This document shows positions 27,859 through 37,008 of a DNA stretch of 64,000 nucleotides, one piece after another. A program made the translations under genes and the position numbers. The stretch comes from Nostoc sp. 'Peltigera membranacea cyanobiont' 210A (GTDB lineage Bacteria; Cyanobacteriota; Cyanobacteriia; Cyanobacteriales; Nostocaceae): positions 578,351 through 642,350 of the forward strand of contig NZ_NOLJ01000004.1 of NCBI RefSeq assembly GCF_002246015.1. Direction: 5' to 3'. Within the stretch, counting starts at the first letter, position 1; every line of letters begins with the position of its first letter. The notes under the pieces were generated by a model, which was not told where the DNA came from, did not search any database, and worked only from the letters and a program-made list of their open reading frames with translations.

Positions 27859-28131
27859 ATGCAAGCCTACAAGCTAAACGCCACAATTGATGAATCAGGT
27901 CATTTAATTATTGACGAACCTCTAAATATTGCTCCTGGAAAAGTGGAAGTGATTATTTTGCAGCCAGTTCCATCCTTGGAAACTTCTACTGAGTCACAGC
28001 TAGAAAAGCCGAAGAGACAAACAAAAATCAAAGCTTTGCAAGGCTGGTTTGAAAAAACACAACCCACGCCTTCTGATTTTGACCCAGACCAAGCCAGATG
28101 GGAAGCTTTAAAGGAGAAACATAATCTGTGA
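27859..28131 (+). CDS. Antitoxin of a PIN-type toxin-antitoxin pair
   Basis: 90 residues. The N-terminal half, MQAYKLNATIDESGHLIIDEPLNIAPGKVEVII, is the short beta-rich DNA-binding type found in antitoxins paired with PIN toxins. The C-terminal part is charged and probably wraps the toxin. A strong AAAGGAG lies about 8 bases before the ATG. It overlaps the toxin gene by four bases, which implies translational coupling. Confidence 0.85.
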   Translation: MQAYKLNATIDESGHLIIDEPLNIAPGKVEVIILQPVPSLETSTESQLEKPKRQTKIKALQGWFEKTQPTPSDFDPDQARWEALKEKHNL

Positions 28132-28547
28132 AAGTCTTTTTAGACAGCAATGTTATTCTGGATGTTGCTCTTGAGCGACAACCTTTTTTTGGCAATAGCG
28201 AGACAGTTGTATCATTTGTTGAAGCGGGGCAGATAGAAGGCTACATCTGTGCATCTTCCTTTAGTGACATTTACTACATCATCCGTAAAGATAAAGATCG
28301 AAATTTAGCCCTTGAATTTTTGAGGGAAATAGTTACCTTTTGCCAAGTCGCCACTGTAGACAGTACCACAATCAACATGGCACTAAACCTTAACTTTAGA
28401 GATTTTGAAGACGCTATTCAATACAGCACTGCGGCACTAAATCACTTAGATGCTATTATTACTCGCAATCCTAGAGATTTTCCAGTTGCTACTCCCAGAA
28501 TTATCACACCTGATGAGTTGATTCAGGAACTAACAACTACTCCATAA
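28128..28547 (+). CDS. PIN-domain ribonuclease toxin (VapC-like)
   Basis: 139 residues with the acidic PIN residues: Asp in FLDSNVILD near the N-terminus, FEDAIQ in the middle and DAIITRNPRDF near the C-terminus. Predicted Mg2+-dependent endoribonuclease, held inactive by the product of the preceding gene. Start is GTG at 28128, inside the antitoxin stop region (GTGA overlap). Confidence 0.9.
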   Translation: MKVFLDSNVILDVALERQPFFGNSETVVSFVEAGQIEGYICASSFSDIYYIIRKDKDRNLALEFLREIVTFCQVATVDSTTINMALNLNFRDFEDAIQYSTAALNHLDAIITRNPRDFPVATPRIITPDELIQELTTTP

Positions 28548-28566
28548 ATAATTAAGTCAAATATAT

Positions 28567-29004
28567 ATGAATCCCCAATTAACCCCTGTCGAAATCCAAG
28601 AACTTCAGCAACTTCTGCCAAACGACACCCCAGCGCAAAAAGCGCTTACTACTCTACAGCATCACAACGGGAATCTAGAAGCTAGTTTTGATGCACTCTG
28701 GCAAGAGAAAGTCGGCACAACAGATTATAGTAGGGGCAAAAAATCTATTTTGCAGCTGACCCTCGACGAAATCCGTGCAGAAATCTGTGGTGATGATGGT
28801 TTACGGGGCAAAATCAAAGAATACACCAATAACCCTGGTAGTTCTTCTCTGCTCAATAGTATCATTGGCTCCCTGGTTGCCGTTGCAGCAGTGCATGGAA
28901 TACCGATTGATGGTGCGATCGCTACAATTGTCGTGTTATATATTATCAAAATTGGAATAAACGTTCTCTGCAAATACACTGAGCCTGATAGCCAGCCAGA
29001 GTAA
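28567..29004 (+). CDS. Small membrane protein with UBA-like N-terminus
   Basis: 145 residues, not recognised as a named family. Residues 5-45 (IQELQQLLPNDTPAQKALTTL, then HHNGNLEASFDALW) resemble a three-helix UBA-like fold with an N-G-N/D-L-E-x-A-F-D pattern. A charged linker (TLDEIRAEICGDDGLRGKIKEY) follows, then two membrane segments (about 95-112 and 117-135) with a short loop. It lies 19 bases after the PIN toxin gene and may share its transcript. Role unknown; coupling of a protein-binding domain to a membrane hairpin suggests an adaptor or effector. Confidence 0.6.
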   Translation: MNPQLTPVEIQELQQLLPNDTPAQKALTTLQHHNGNLEASFDALWQEKVGTTDYSRGKKSILQLTLDEIRAEICGDDGLRGKIKEYTNNPGSSSLLNSIIGSLVAVAAVHGIPIDGAIATIVVLYIIKIGINVLCKYTEPDSQPE

Positions 29005-29024
29005 GGGTAAAAATAATATTGTAC

Positions 29025-29044
29025 AGACGCGATTAATCGCGTCT
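29025..29044. repeat. AGACGCGATTAATCGCGTCT palindrome
   Basis: A perfect 20-base palindrome between two convergent stop codons (29004 and 29058). It can serve as a bidirectional terminator. Same sequence at 62693-62712. Confidence 0.85.
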
Positions 29045-29057
29045 CTCCTAACTTCTC

Positions 29058-29696
29058 TCACGTTCCCGGTAAATTTTGCAAACGTTCATCCAAATGACTA
29101 CGGTCTGCCAAAACCTTTAATAGCGGGCCATGTGAGGAAAATTCTACAATACTGACCGAAGCAACAGGGCATCCCAAACGAAAACGGAAGCGTCCCACAT
29201 CAATCCCCAGTACACTACACAGCATAATTCTGATAGTTGCCTTGTGTGCAACAACTAAAACATTACCACTACTATAATTTTGCTTGATTTCTTCAATTAC
29301 CTGCAAGGCACGAGAAGCAATTGTGACAGCCATTTCTCCACCAGTTGGAGCATTCCAAGCCGGATCTGCTGACCAGCGAATATAATCATCGTGATATTCA
29401 CGGCTAATTACTTCTGGCGTTTTTCCTTCCCATTTACCATAGTTAATTTCTTTTAAACCATCTCTAAGTTGTGGTTCTATCTTTATTGCTTCACACAAAG
29501 GTTTTGCTGTCAATACAGTTCGCTGCATTGGACTACAAAATATTGCTGTCCAATCCTTAGAACTATATGCGTCAGCAAAAGCCTTTGCCATCTCCAACCC
29601 TTCTGGGGTAAGTTCTGAGTCTATGGAACCGCAAAAGGAATTATTGCGGCTGCATTCTGTCTGTCCGTGACGGAGGAAATAAAGAGTTAGGCTCAC
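29058..29696 (-). CDS. Histidine phosphatase family protein
   Basis: 212 residues of the phosphoglycerate mutase-like superfamily. Catalytic RHG motif at residues 9-11 (FLRHGQTECS), Arg/Glu around SPMQRTVLTA and EINYGKWEGK, and the second His in VVAHKATIRIML. Could be a cobalamin-pathway CobC-like phosphatase, a sugar-phosphate phosphatase or a PSP-like enzyme. No adjoining pathway genes decide it. Confidence 0.88.
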   Translation of the reverse strand: MSLTLYFLRHGQTECSRNNSFCGSIDSELTPEGLEMAKAFADAYSSKDWTAIFCSPMQRTVLTAKPLCEAIKIEPQLRDGLKEINYGKWEGKTPEVISREYHDDYIRWSADPAWNAPTGGEMAVTIASRALQVIEEIKQNYSSGNVLVVAHKATIRIMLCSVLGIDVGRFRFRLGCPVASVSIVEFSSHGPLLKVLADRSHLDERLQNLPGT

Positions 29697-30406
29697 GGTA
29701 TATTCTCATCGATTGTAAATTTAAGAGCGCTAACAATCAGATGTAGCTGAAGATAGTTAATGCCCGTGCTATAGTACTACAATTTCATGATGTTTGGAAT
29801 AATCTTCAGATTGAGCAAAGTTATAGCGTTTCCTAAGCAACTGAGGTACACCCAAATCTTTGTGAGCAAGCTTAGTAGCTTTGATAACGTACCTCACCAG
29901 ATCGGGAACCGCTATATCACAGCTACGCCCGTCTTAGATATCACGCTGCTCTGCTAATATCATCAGCAGTCATTCAGTTGGATTTATGTGTTGAGTCAAA
30001 TAATTAATATAATTTATAGCGCTTCTCTGTTGAGTGTAGTGTAATACAGACCTAACGCCCAGCCCCTTCCCTACAAGGGAAGGGGAGTAACATTTAAAAC
30101 CTCTCTCCTAAAAGGAGAGAGGTTTGGAGAGAGGTCAAAATGTATTGCTTCCATTCGAGAACCGCTATAGTGATATCTAAATTTTAAATTAAATAAAATA
30201 AATAAAATTCATTGGAAAGTGTAGAGACGTGATTAATTACGTCTCTACAAAAATTCTTCCAATCAAGCTGATACTCTACTCTCTAATCCCTGCCTAGAGG
30301 ATATCAAAAGAGTTTAGCTTGGTTCTTTAACAATTCAAATTTTTCTGCAAAAATGCAATCCACCCCATTTATATCCCTACATTTTCTGCAAAAAAATTAT
30401 GAATTA
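29697..30406. other. Intergenic region with several dispersed repeats
   Basis: About 710 bases without a gene. At 30060-30140 lie two hairpins (ccttccctacaagggaagg, and ctctcctaaaaggagagag). At 30221-30248 lies the palindrome gtagagacgtgatt with its complement. Short words resembling gaaccgctat occur twice (near 29908 and 30160). No RNA gene recognised. Confidence 0.6.
30221..30248. repeat. GTAGAGACG palindrome copy
   Basis: gtagagacgtgatt followed by aattacgtctctac, one mismatch. A further member of the dispersed family described at 18221 and 29025. Confidence 0.8.
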
Positions 30407-30589
30407 TTAGTCAATGTTTTTCTTGACATTATCTTTTACGTCTTCAATTCCGTGACGTACTTCACTTTCAGCTTGCTTTGCTTTACCTTTGGCTTTATCT
30501 TCTGGATCTCCAGTGATATTTCCTAAAGCTTCTTGGGCTTTACCTTCAACATTTTTAGCAGCAGCCTTTGCGCGATCTTCAATGCTCAT
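30407..30589 (-). CDS. CsbD family stress protein
   Basis: 60 residues: MSIEDRAKAAAKNVEGKAQEALGNITGDPEDKAKGKAKQ region is the CsbD signature (K-x-x-G-K-x-x-E-x-x-G). Small, highly charged, intrinsically helical protein whose exact role is unknown and which is often stress induced. Start ATG at 30589 with a preceding AGGAG about 8 bases upstream on the minus strand. Confidence 0.92.
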   Translation of the reverse strand: MSIEDRAKAAAKNVEGKAQEALGNITGDPEDKAKGKAKQAESEVRHGIEDVKDNVKKNID

Positions 30590-30936
30590 TTTGTACTCCT
30601 GATTTTATTAAAAATTAACTTCAAAGCTATAAACTAACTTTGAAATTTTTTGTGATTACTTATAAACAGTAGCTTAAAGTTTTTGCTAAAGCCTTCCACC
30701 ACAAGGCATATTAAACAATTAAAAATTAAAAATTAAAAATTAAAAATTAAGAAAGTAGTTGTAGTAAGCATTCTGGCTATTGTTTGAATGTAAAAGAAAG
30801 TACGAATAGTTTAGTTACCTATGCTAAAAGACATAGAACAAATGTAAATATGGTAATCTCTGCTTTTAACTGTTTAAATAAAAAAACCAGTTTCTATACG
30901 AAACTGGGTTAATAAAGTTATGGGGATGTTTTTTGT
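30590..30936. other. Intergenic region with ATTAAAA heptamer repeat
   Basis: About 350 bases. At 30718-30750 five copies of attaaaa in tandem are seen. The part next to the CsbD start should hold its promoter. The terminator of the following minus-strand gene is at 30885-30910. Confidence 0.65.
30881..30910 (-). terminator. Rho-independent terminator of the GIRPI-repeat gene
   Basis: On the minus strand aacccagtttc and gaaactggtt pair with one bulged base and are followed by TTTTTTT. It is 26 bases beyond the stop codon of the repeat protein gene at 30937. Confidence 0.85.
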
Positions 30937-31401
30937 TTAATCGAGAAAACCCATCAGGGTTTCAGAATTGTCAATCTCATTTGGTGCTATCGGACGATTA
31001 CCGAATGTTGAATAGCTGTCAGAAATCACCAATGAACTTGAGGCAATTGGACGAATCCCAGAGAGATTGATACTTTCAACGACTTGGAATGTGTTAGCGC
31101 CAATTGGACGAATACCCATTGAGTTATAGGTTTCAACTACTTCTAACGTACTAGTGCTAACAGGGCGCACCCCAGCAATTGAGAGGTGTTCAGCAACTTC
31201 TAAGTCGCTAGCGCCTATAGGACGAATTCCAGAAATGGCGAGTGTTCCAGAAGCTCCAGCTGGCAGTTCAGTAACTTCCTCGACTTTATCTGCATTCAAG
31301 CTCTGGTCTTGTTGATTTTCAACTCCCTCTGTAGCTTCCCCTGGAGACTTGGCATACTTTTGCCGAGAACTGGTTGCTTTGCCAGTGTTGCTAATAGTCA
31401 T
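30937..31401 (-). CDS. Protein with five 19-residue GIRPI repeats
   Basis: 154 residues, family not recognised. Residues 1-57 are polar and low-complexity. From residue 58 five tandem 19-residue units follow, each starting G-I/V/N-R-P-I/V and containing L-x-V-x-E/D in the middle (GIRPIGASDLEVAEHLSIA, then GVRPVSTSTLEVVETYNSM). No signal peptide, membrane segment or cysteine. The repeats predict a small beta-solenoid or beta-hairpin array. A clear terminator ends the gene, which supports real expression. Confidence 0.75.
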   Translation of the reverse strand: MTISNTGKATSSRQKYAKSPGEATEGVENQQDQSLNADKVEEVTELPAGASGTLAISGIRPIGASDLEVAEHLSIAGVRPVSTSTLEVVETYNSMGIRPIGANTFQVVESINLSGIRPIASSSLVISDSYSTFGNRPIAPNEIDNSETLMGFLD

Positions 31402-31655
31402 AAACGAACACCTCTAGTTTGTTAATTGAATTTTACAATAATTAAGGAAAGATGAAATTTTTTCCCATATACCTTAGAGTTTAACCTTAAAAAACCTCAC
31501 ATAGATATAAGTATCTTTAAAACTGATACATAAGTAAACTTGAATTAATAATTTTCGTAAACAATTATTACTATTTATTTTAGTTTAAGAAGCCAGCTAC
31601 AATGGACACAGGGCGGAATCGTCACCATGAGATAGGGTATTTACAGCAAAACTGT

Positions 31656-33653
31656 ATGACAGAATTTTGTCTTCAAGCTCCCTTTAGTCCTACAGGCGAT
31701 CAACCACAAGCGATCGCACAACTCACCGCGAGTATCCAAGCTGGTAATCGTTACCAAACTTTACTAGGAGCCACTGGAACTGGCAAGACATTTTCGGTAG
31801 CAGCAGTTATTGAGAAAATTGGCAAGCCTACTTTAGTTCTGGCGCATAACAAAACCTTGGCTGCACAGCTTTGTAACGAGTTGCGAGATTTCTTTCCCAA
31901 CAACGCAGTCGAGTACTTTGTCAGCTACTACGATTATTATCAACCAGAAGCGTATATTCCCGTCACCGATACTTATATTGAAAAAACGGCGGCGATTAAT
32001 GATGAAATAGATATGTTGCGGCATTCAGCGACGCGATCGCTGTTTGAACGTCGTGATGTCATTGTCGTTGCTTCCATCAGCTGCATCTACGGTTTGGGAA
32101 TGCCAGCAGAATATCTGAAAGCTGCCATCCCTCTTCAGATAGGTATGGAAGTAAATCAACGCCAAATTTTACGGGATTTGGCAAATGTTCAATATAGCCG
32201 CAACGACATAGAAATGGGTCGGGGAAAATTTCGCGTCCGAGGCGATGTCTTAGAAATTGGCCCAGCTTATGAAGACCGAATTATTCGCGTCGAATTCTTT
32301 GGTGATGAAATTGACGCAATTCGCTACATTGATCCGGTGACAGGGGAAATTCTCAAAAGCTTGGAAGCGGTGAATGTTTACCCTGCACGTCACTTTGTCA
32401 CCCCAGAAGAACGGTTAGAAGTAGCTTGTAATGATATTGCAGCCGAGTTAAAACAGCAAAAACTAGACTTAGAACAAGCTGGGAAATTATTAGAAGCGCA
32501 ACGCATAGATCAACGTACACGCTATGACCTAGAAATGCTACGCGAAGTCGGTTATTGCAACGGCGTTGAGAATTATTCCCGTCACTTAGCAGGAAGACAA
32601 GCTGGAGAATCACCAGAATGTTTAATTGATTATTTTCCTAAAGATTGGCTATTAATTATCGATGAATCTCACGTTACTGTACCCCAAATTCGCGGGATGT
32701 ATAACGGCGACCAAGCGAGAAAAAAAGTTTTAATTGAACATGGATTTCGGCTTCCTAGTGCTGCTGATAACCGTCCTTTGAAAGCAGAAGAATTCTGGCA
32801 AAAGATGAATCAGTGCATTTTTGTATCAGCAACTCCCGGAAATTGGGAAATAGAAGTTTCTGAAGATCATGTAATTGAGCAAGTGATTCGACCAACTGGG
32901 GTGGTTGATCCAGAAATTTCTGTGCGTCCTACAGAAGGACAAATTGATGATTTGTTGGGAGAAATTAAAGATAGAGCCGACCGCCATGAACGAGTGTTAA
33001 TTACCACGTTAACCAAACGCATGGCGGAAGATTTAACCGAATATTTGCAAGACCACGGTATAAGGGTACGGTATTTACATTCCGAGATTACTTCTATTGA
33101 GCGCATTGAAATTTTGCAGAACTTGCGCGAGGGTAAATTTGATGTTTTGGTTGGTGTGAATTTGCTGCGGGAAGGGTTGGATTTACCCGAAGTTTCCTTA
33201 GTAGCAATTATGGATGCAGATAAAGAAGGTTTTTTGAGAACCGAGCGTTCCTTAATTCAAACTATTGGTAGAGCCGCACGTCACGTCCAGGGACAGGCGA
33301 TTTTGTATGCCGATAATATGACAGGTAGCATGATTAAAGCTATTGATGAAACAGATAGGCGGCGTGGGATTCAAACGGCACATAATCGATTGCATGGGAT
33401 TACACCACAACCAATTGTGAAAAAATCAAGTAATGCGATTTTGGCTTTTTTAGATGTATCTCGGCGGTTGAATGCAACTGACTTGAAAGTTGTAGATGAA
33501 CATCTAGATGAACTGCCATTAGAACAGATTCCAGGGTTGATTACTTTGTTGGAAGCGCAGATGAAAGAAGCGGCGAAGAAACTGGAATTTGAAGAGGCGG
33601 GGAAATTGCGCGATCGCATTAAACATCTGCGGGATAAAATGTTAGGACGTTAA
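31656..33653 (+). CDS. uvrB: Excinuclease ABC subunit B
   Basis: Damage-verifying helicase-like subunit of nucleotide excision repair. Walker A GATGTGKT (about residues 38-45), beta-hairpin region [12 protein letters not shown], Walker B-type [12 protein letters not shown], motif [11 protein letters not shown] and the C-terminal UVR domain [17 protein letters not shown] are visible. The ATG at 31656 ([20 protein letters not shown]) matches the conserved start; the longer frame from 31602 adds unrelated residues. About 665 residues, the usual size. Its 3' end is duplicated at 36856. Confidence 0.97.
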   Translation: MTEFCLQAPFSPTGDQPQAIAQLTASIQAGNRYQTLLGATGTGKTFSVAAVIEKIGKPTLVLAHNKTLAAQLCNELRDFFPNNAVEYFVSYYDYYQPEAYIPVTDTYIEKTAAINDEIDMLRHSATRSLFERRDVIVVASISCIYGLGMPAEYLKAAIPLQIGMEVNQRQILRDLANVQYSRNDIEMGRGKFRVRGDVLEIGPAYEDRIIRVEFFGDEIDAIRYIDPVTGEILKSLEAVNVYPARHFVTPEERLEVACNDIAAELKQQKLDLEQAGKLLEAQRIDQRTRYDLEMLREVGYCNGVENYSRHLAGRQAGESPECLIDYFPKDWLLIIDESHVTVPQIRGMYNGDQARKKVLIEHGFRLPSAADNRPLKAEEFWQKMNQCIFVSATPGNWEIEVSEDHVIEQVIRPTGVVDPEISVRPTEGQIDDLLGEIKDRADRHERVLITTLTKRMAEDLTEYLQDHGIRVRYLHSEITSIERIEILQNLREGKFDVLVGVNLLREGLDLPEVSLVAIMDADKEGFLRTERSLIQTIGRAARHVQGQAILYADNMTGSMIKAIDETDRRRGIQTAHNRLHGITPQPIVKKSSNAILAFLDVSRRLNATDLKVVDEHLDELPLEQIPGLITLLEAQMKEAAKKLEFEEAGKLRDRIKHLRDKMLGR

Positions 33654-33654
33654 C

Positions 33655-34224
33655 GTGAATCTTATGCTTACCAATATTCGCCTAATTAGTGTTCGAGAAT
33701 ATCACCAAATGGCGGAAATGGGTATTTTTCATCCTGAAGAACGCTTAGAATTAATCGCGGGACAAATCATCAGAATGTCAGCAAAAGGAACTGCTCACGA
33801 ATCAGGAATTACCCGCACAGAAAGGTTATTACGTCAACGTTTGGGTGACAAAGTTTTATTAAGAATCCAGTCACCAGTGCAACTTGACGATTATTCGGAA
33901 CCAGAACCAGATATTTCAGTAGTGAAGCTGAATCCATTAGATTATGAGGATCACCATCCTGATGCTTCCGAAGTGTTTTTACTGATTGAAATAGCTGATT
34001 CCAGTCTCAAATATGATCGAGAAGTAAAAGCGATCGCTTATGCGAAGTCAGGTATTATTGAGTACTGGATTTTAGATGTGAATGGACGCAAGTTGTATAT
34101 GTATCGTCTCCCCAGTCCAGACGGCTATCACAGTGAAAGCATACTTGCAGAGGATGTGACAATTTCACCTTTAGCTTTTGGTGATTGTGCGATCGTTATT
34201 CGGGAATTGTTGCGAAAAATCTGA
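33655..34224 (+). CDS. Uma2 family endonuclease-like protein (DUF820)
   Basis: 189 residues of the PD-(D/E)XK Uma2/DUF820 family, which is strongly amplified in cyanobacteria. Motifs: EYHQMAEMGIFHPEERLELIAGQI, SPVQLDDYSEPEPDISVV, and E-I-A-D-S-S then K..AYAKSGIIEYWILD. The D...EIA...K spacing fits the nuclease core. The GTG at 33655 starts one base after the uvrB stop, with TTAGGA about 8 bases upstream inside uvrB, so translation is probably coupled. Biological role of the family is unproven. Confidence 0.88.
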   Translation: MNLMLTNIRLISVREYHQMAEMGIFHPEERLELIAGQIIRMSAKGTAHESGITRTERLLRQRLGDKVLLRIQSPVQLDDYSEPEPDISVVKLNPLDYEDHHPDASEVFLLIEIADSSLKYDREVKAIAYAKSGIIEYWILDVNGRKLYMYRLPSPDGYHSESILAEDVTISPLAFGDCAIVIRELLRKI

Positions 34225-34595
34225 GAGGCGATCGCCAGAAAGCACCTACGAAATAAAATGCTAGAGCATTAGTGGTTGGTTAGGGTAGCAATTCGGCGGA
34301 TGTGGAAATAGTGATGTCTACGACGGGCTACCCTTACCCTGATTTGTACCGCTAAGTGCAGTTTGAAACCGAAACTAGCAATGAAGATGCGTAGATGTGC
34401 CCAGATGAGGCGGCGCAGCCGAAAGCTTATCTATTGGTATCAAGTATTTATCTACCTTGACGTTATGCATAGGGCAATTGCACTGAGATTGTTATTGATT
34501 GCCTTGAAATCGGGAACACTGTGATTAAGGGTGCTGCAAGGTTGTGAGCAATTGAACAAAACCCAAATCCATAATTATCTTTGGTTTCCACTACT
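34225..34595. other. Intergenic region holding duplication scars
   Basis: About 370 bases between the Uma2 gene and the helicase-HNH gene. It contains the word agggtagcaat (34282-34292), also found before the next Uma2 gene (36940-36950), and a short match to the 3' end of that gene (34345-34375). No intact gene. Confidence 0.6.
34345..34375 (+). pseudogene. 3'-end remnant of an Uma2 gene
   Basis: taccgctaagtgcagtttga and the next ten bases match about 26 of 32 positions at the 3' end of the Uma2 gene at 37009-37590. Translated, it reads YR-stop-VQFETET against YRQVQFETEATEN. Only about ten codons survive, with an in-frame stop. Confidence 0.65.
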
Positions 34596-36869
34596 ATGCA
34601 AACAGTTGAAGTTGAGTATTCAGGTCAGATCAAAGTTAATGCAGGCAAAAATCCTAGAGAACTTTACGCTCACCAGAACGAGGCAATCAAAGCACTGGAT
34701 CAAAAAAACAAGTCTCCATTTGAAGGCTTACTAGTTTTGCCTACGGGTGGCGGAAAAACTTTGATAGCGATTAATTGGTTACTACGTAACTTTATCGATA
34801 AGGGAAAAAAAGTTTTGTGGATCGCTCATCGGCATGAGTTACTTGACCAAGCCTTTGAGACGTTGAAATTTAGTGCCGATCCTTCATTGCTCAATAATGT
34901 CGAAAAGTTTAGATATCGTGTGATTTCCGGTCATCCTAAACATGATCGTCCTGTTAATATTCAACCAACTGACGATATTATTATTGCTAGTAAAGATAGT
35001 CTAAATAGTGGATTAAACCACCTCCTCGACAATTGGGTTAAACATTCTGATGCAGTTCTATTGGTAGTTGATGAAGCACATCACGCAACAGCAAAAACTT
35101 ATCGAAAACTAATTAACGACATCAAGCAAAACTTTAAAGATAGAGGCAAGGCAGATAGTTTCAGAATGTTGGGGTTGACAGCGACTCCATTCAGAACAGA
35201 TAAAGGTGAACAAGGTCTACTTAAAAAAGTTTTTCCTGACGACATTATCTTTTCAGAACACTTAAGAACACTCATTACTAGAGGAATTCTTGCTGAACCA
35301 ATTTTCGATAACTTAGAAACAAAACTAGATTTTTATCGGGAATTGACCGATAAAGACATCAAAGCGATCGAGAATTTTGATAAGCTGCCCAAAAAGGTAG
35401 CCGAAAGGATCGCAATGTCTGATATCCGTAACAAACGGATTGTTGATCACTACGTTGATCATCAAGATAAGTATAAACCACTATTAGTTTTTGCAGTTGA
35501 TATTCAACACGCGATCGCATTAAATAGCTTATTTCAGAAACGAGGGATTAACTCTGATTTTGTAGCGTCAAAAATATCAGATGCAAATACAGGAGCTACA
35601 GTTTCTGTAAAAGAAAATGCTGAGAAAATCAAGCGATTTAGAAGAGGAGAGCTTGAAGTACTCATTAATGTAGAGATGTTAACTGAGGGAACCGATTTAC
35701 CCAAAATTCAAACTGTTTTTCTGACTCGCCCAACTACTTCTACGATTCTAATGACACAGATGATAGGTAGAGCCTTACGTGGGCAGAAGGCAGATGGTAC
35801 AGAAAAGGCTTATGTTGTAAGCTTTATTGACAATTGGGAAGACAAGATTAACTGGGTCAATCCTGAGAAGTTGATTACAGAAGAGGGGGAATTCCGCGAT
35901 ACAGGTATCGAGACAATGAAGAGAATTGCTCGACTTATCTCTATTGAAAAGATTGAAGAATTTACCCGCATGATGGATGATTCTATCGATACTAATGACT
36001 GGGAAAAATTAGACTTTTTGAGACGAGTTCCCGTTGGAATTTATTGTTTCTCTATTCTTGAACCTTCTGAATCTGGTGAACCTCTATCTAGAAACTATGA
36101 TGTACTTCTATATAATGATACAGAAGAGGCTTACGATAGCTTCGTCAATGATTTAGAGACTGTATTTAAGAGCGTTGATATCGAAAACAGAGAGATATTA
36201 ACTGACGAAGAACTTAAATATCTGCTGCAACTCACAAAGAAACTTTATTTTCCCGATCATTCATTCCTACTTGGCTATAGAGATGCTGATGTTGAGAATA
36301 TTCTACGTTTCTACGCTCAAAAACAGATGGAGCCAGAATTTATTGCGTTTAGTGAACGTAGAAAGTGTGATTTGTCAATTGTAGCGAGGCATATATACGA
36401 AAATGATTTAACCCTTAGACAAGTAACTGAATATCTCACTTCTCTATGGAATGACACTCAATCCTTTTGGCAAGTTCTATTTGGATATAACTATCTGTAT
36501 TTCAAGAAGCAAGTAGACATTGAAATTAATAAACTGCTCGGAGTTTACCCTGATCTGATAGTTACTCCACCAATCGTAATTCCTGACACAGTACCCATAG
36601 AAAGTCTTTCACTCGTTGAAATTAGGGAGAGAGATCCAGCCGAGTATAGAGATATTAAGGATGCTGTGTTTGCTAAATATACAAATACAAAGGGATTTAT
36701 TAACTGTGCTATGAGTGAGTTTAAGAGCCAGATGCGAAGGGATTTCCAAATTGATCACATCATACCGATGTCAAAAGGTGGTTTAACCACGCTAGATAAT
36801 CTTCAAGTTTTATCTCGTAAAGCTCACACAGAAAAGACTCGGTTAGAAAACCTAAAAACTAGAATTTGA
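34596..36869 (+). CDS. SF2 DEAH-box helicase with C-terminal HNH nuclease
   Basis: 757 residues. Helicase motifs: Walker A LPTGGGKT (about residues 48-55), DEAHHA (about 160), LGLTATPFR, and motif VI QMIGRALRG, as in restriction-type (res subunit) helicases. The C-terminus is an HNH nuclease: QIDHIIPMSKGGLTTLDNLQ (Asp720, His721), then QVLSRKAHTEKT. The typical CxxC zinc pairs of many HNH domains are not visible. Such a fusion could unwind or translocate on DNA and cut it, as in defence. The ATG at 34596 is preferred over TTG at 34581. The stop codon lies inside a displaced copy of the uvrB 3' end, so the original terminus may have been changed. Confidence 0.85.
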   Translation: MQTVEVEYSGQIKVNAGKNPRELYAHQNEAIKALDQKNKSPFEGLLVLPTGGGKTLIAINWLLRNFIDKGKKVLWIAHRHELLDQAFETLKFSADPSLLNNVEKFRYRVISGHPKHDRPVNIQPTDDIIIASKDSLNSGLNHLLDNWVKHSDAVLLVVDEAHHATAKTYRKLINDIKQNFKDRGKADSFRMLGLTATPFRTDKGEQGLLKKVFPDDIIFSEHLRTLITRGILAEPIFDNLETKLDFYRELTDKDIKAIENFDKLPKKVAERIAMSDIRNKRIVDHYVDHQDKYKPLLVFAVDIQHAIALNSLFQKRGINSDFVASKISDANTGATVSVKENAEKIKRFRRGELEVLINVEMLTEGTDLPKIQTVFLTRPTTSTILMTQMIGRALRGQKADGTEKAYVVSFIDNWEDKINWVNPEKLITEEGEFRDTGIETMKRIARLISIEKIEEFTRMMDDSIDTNDWEKLDFLRRVPVGIYCFSILEPSESGEPLSRNYDVLLYNDTEEAYDSFVNDLETVFKSVDIENREILTDEELKYLLQLTKKLYFPDHSFLLGYRDADVENILRFYAQKQMEPEFIAFSERRKCDLSIVARHIYENDLTLRQVTEYLTSLWNDTQSFWQVLFGYNYLYFKKQVDIEINKLLGVYPDLIVTPPIVIPDTVPIESLSLVEIRERDPAEYRDIKDAVFAKYTNTKGFINCAMSEFKSQMRRDFQIDHIIPMSKGGLTTLDNLQVLSRKAHTEKTRLENLKTRI

Positions 36870-36906
36870 AGAAGCGGCAAAATGGCGCGATCGCATTAAA
36901 CATTAG
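36856..36906 (+). pseudogene. Displaced copy of the uvrB 3' end
   Basis: 48 bases (36856-36903) match uvrB 33580-33627 at about 43 positions, including 18 identical bases cgcgatcgcattaaacat. In the uvrB frame they read KLEFEEAAKWRDRIKH then TAG, against [16 protein letters not shown] in uvrB. The helicase gene ends in another frame within this piece. It could instead be a tail of a different UVR-domain gene, but the nucleotide match favours uvrB. Confidence 0.75.
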
Positions 36907-37008
36907 CAATATAAAATCCTGAAATATTACTGCTTAGTCAGGGTAGCAATAAAGAGAACGTCCTTTTTTCGCTATCCTAGAAAAGTAACTCATTCCCCGA
37001 TCGCTACG

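Noticed and set aside
28128-28547. PIN gene as a stand-alone nuclease
   Set aside because: The four-base overlap with an antitoxin-like gene makes a toxin-antitoxin pair the better explanation.
36856-36906. A short gene for a UVR-domain peptide
   Set aside because: Only 16 codons remain, without a start codon, and they overlap the helicase gene's 3' end; a displaced uvrB tail explains it.
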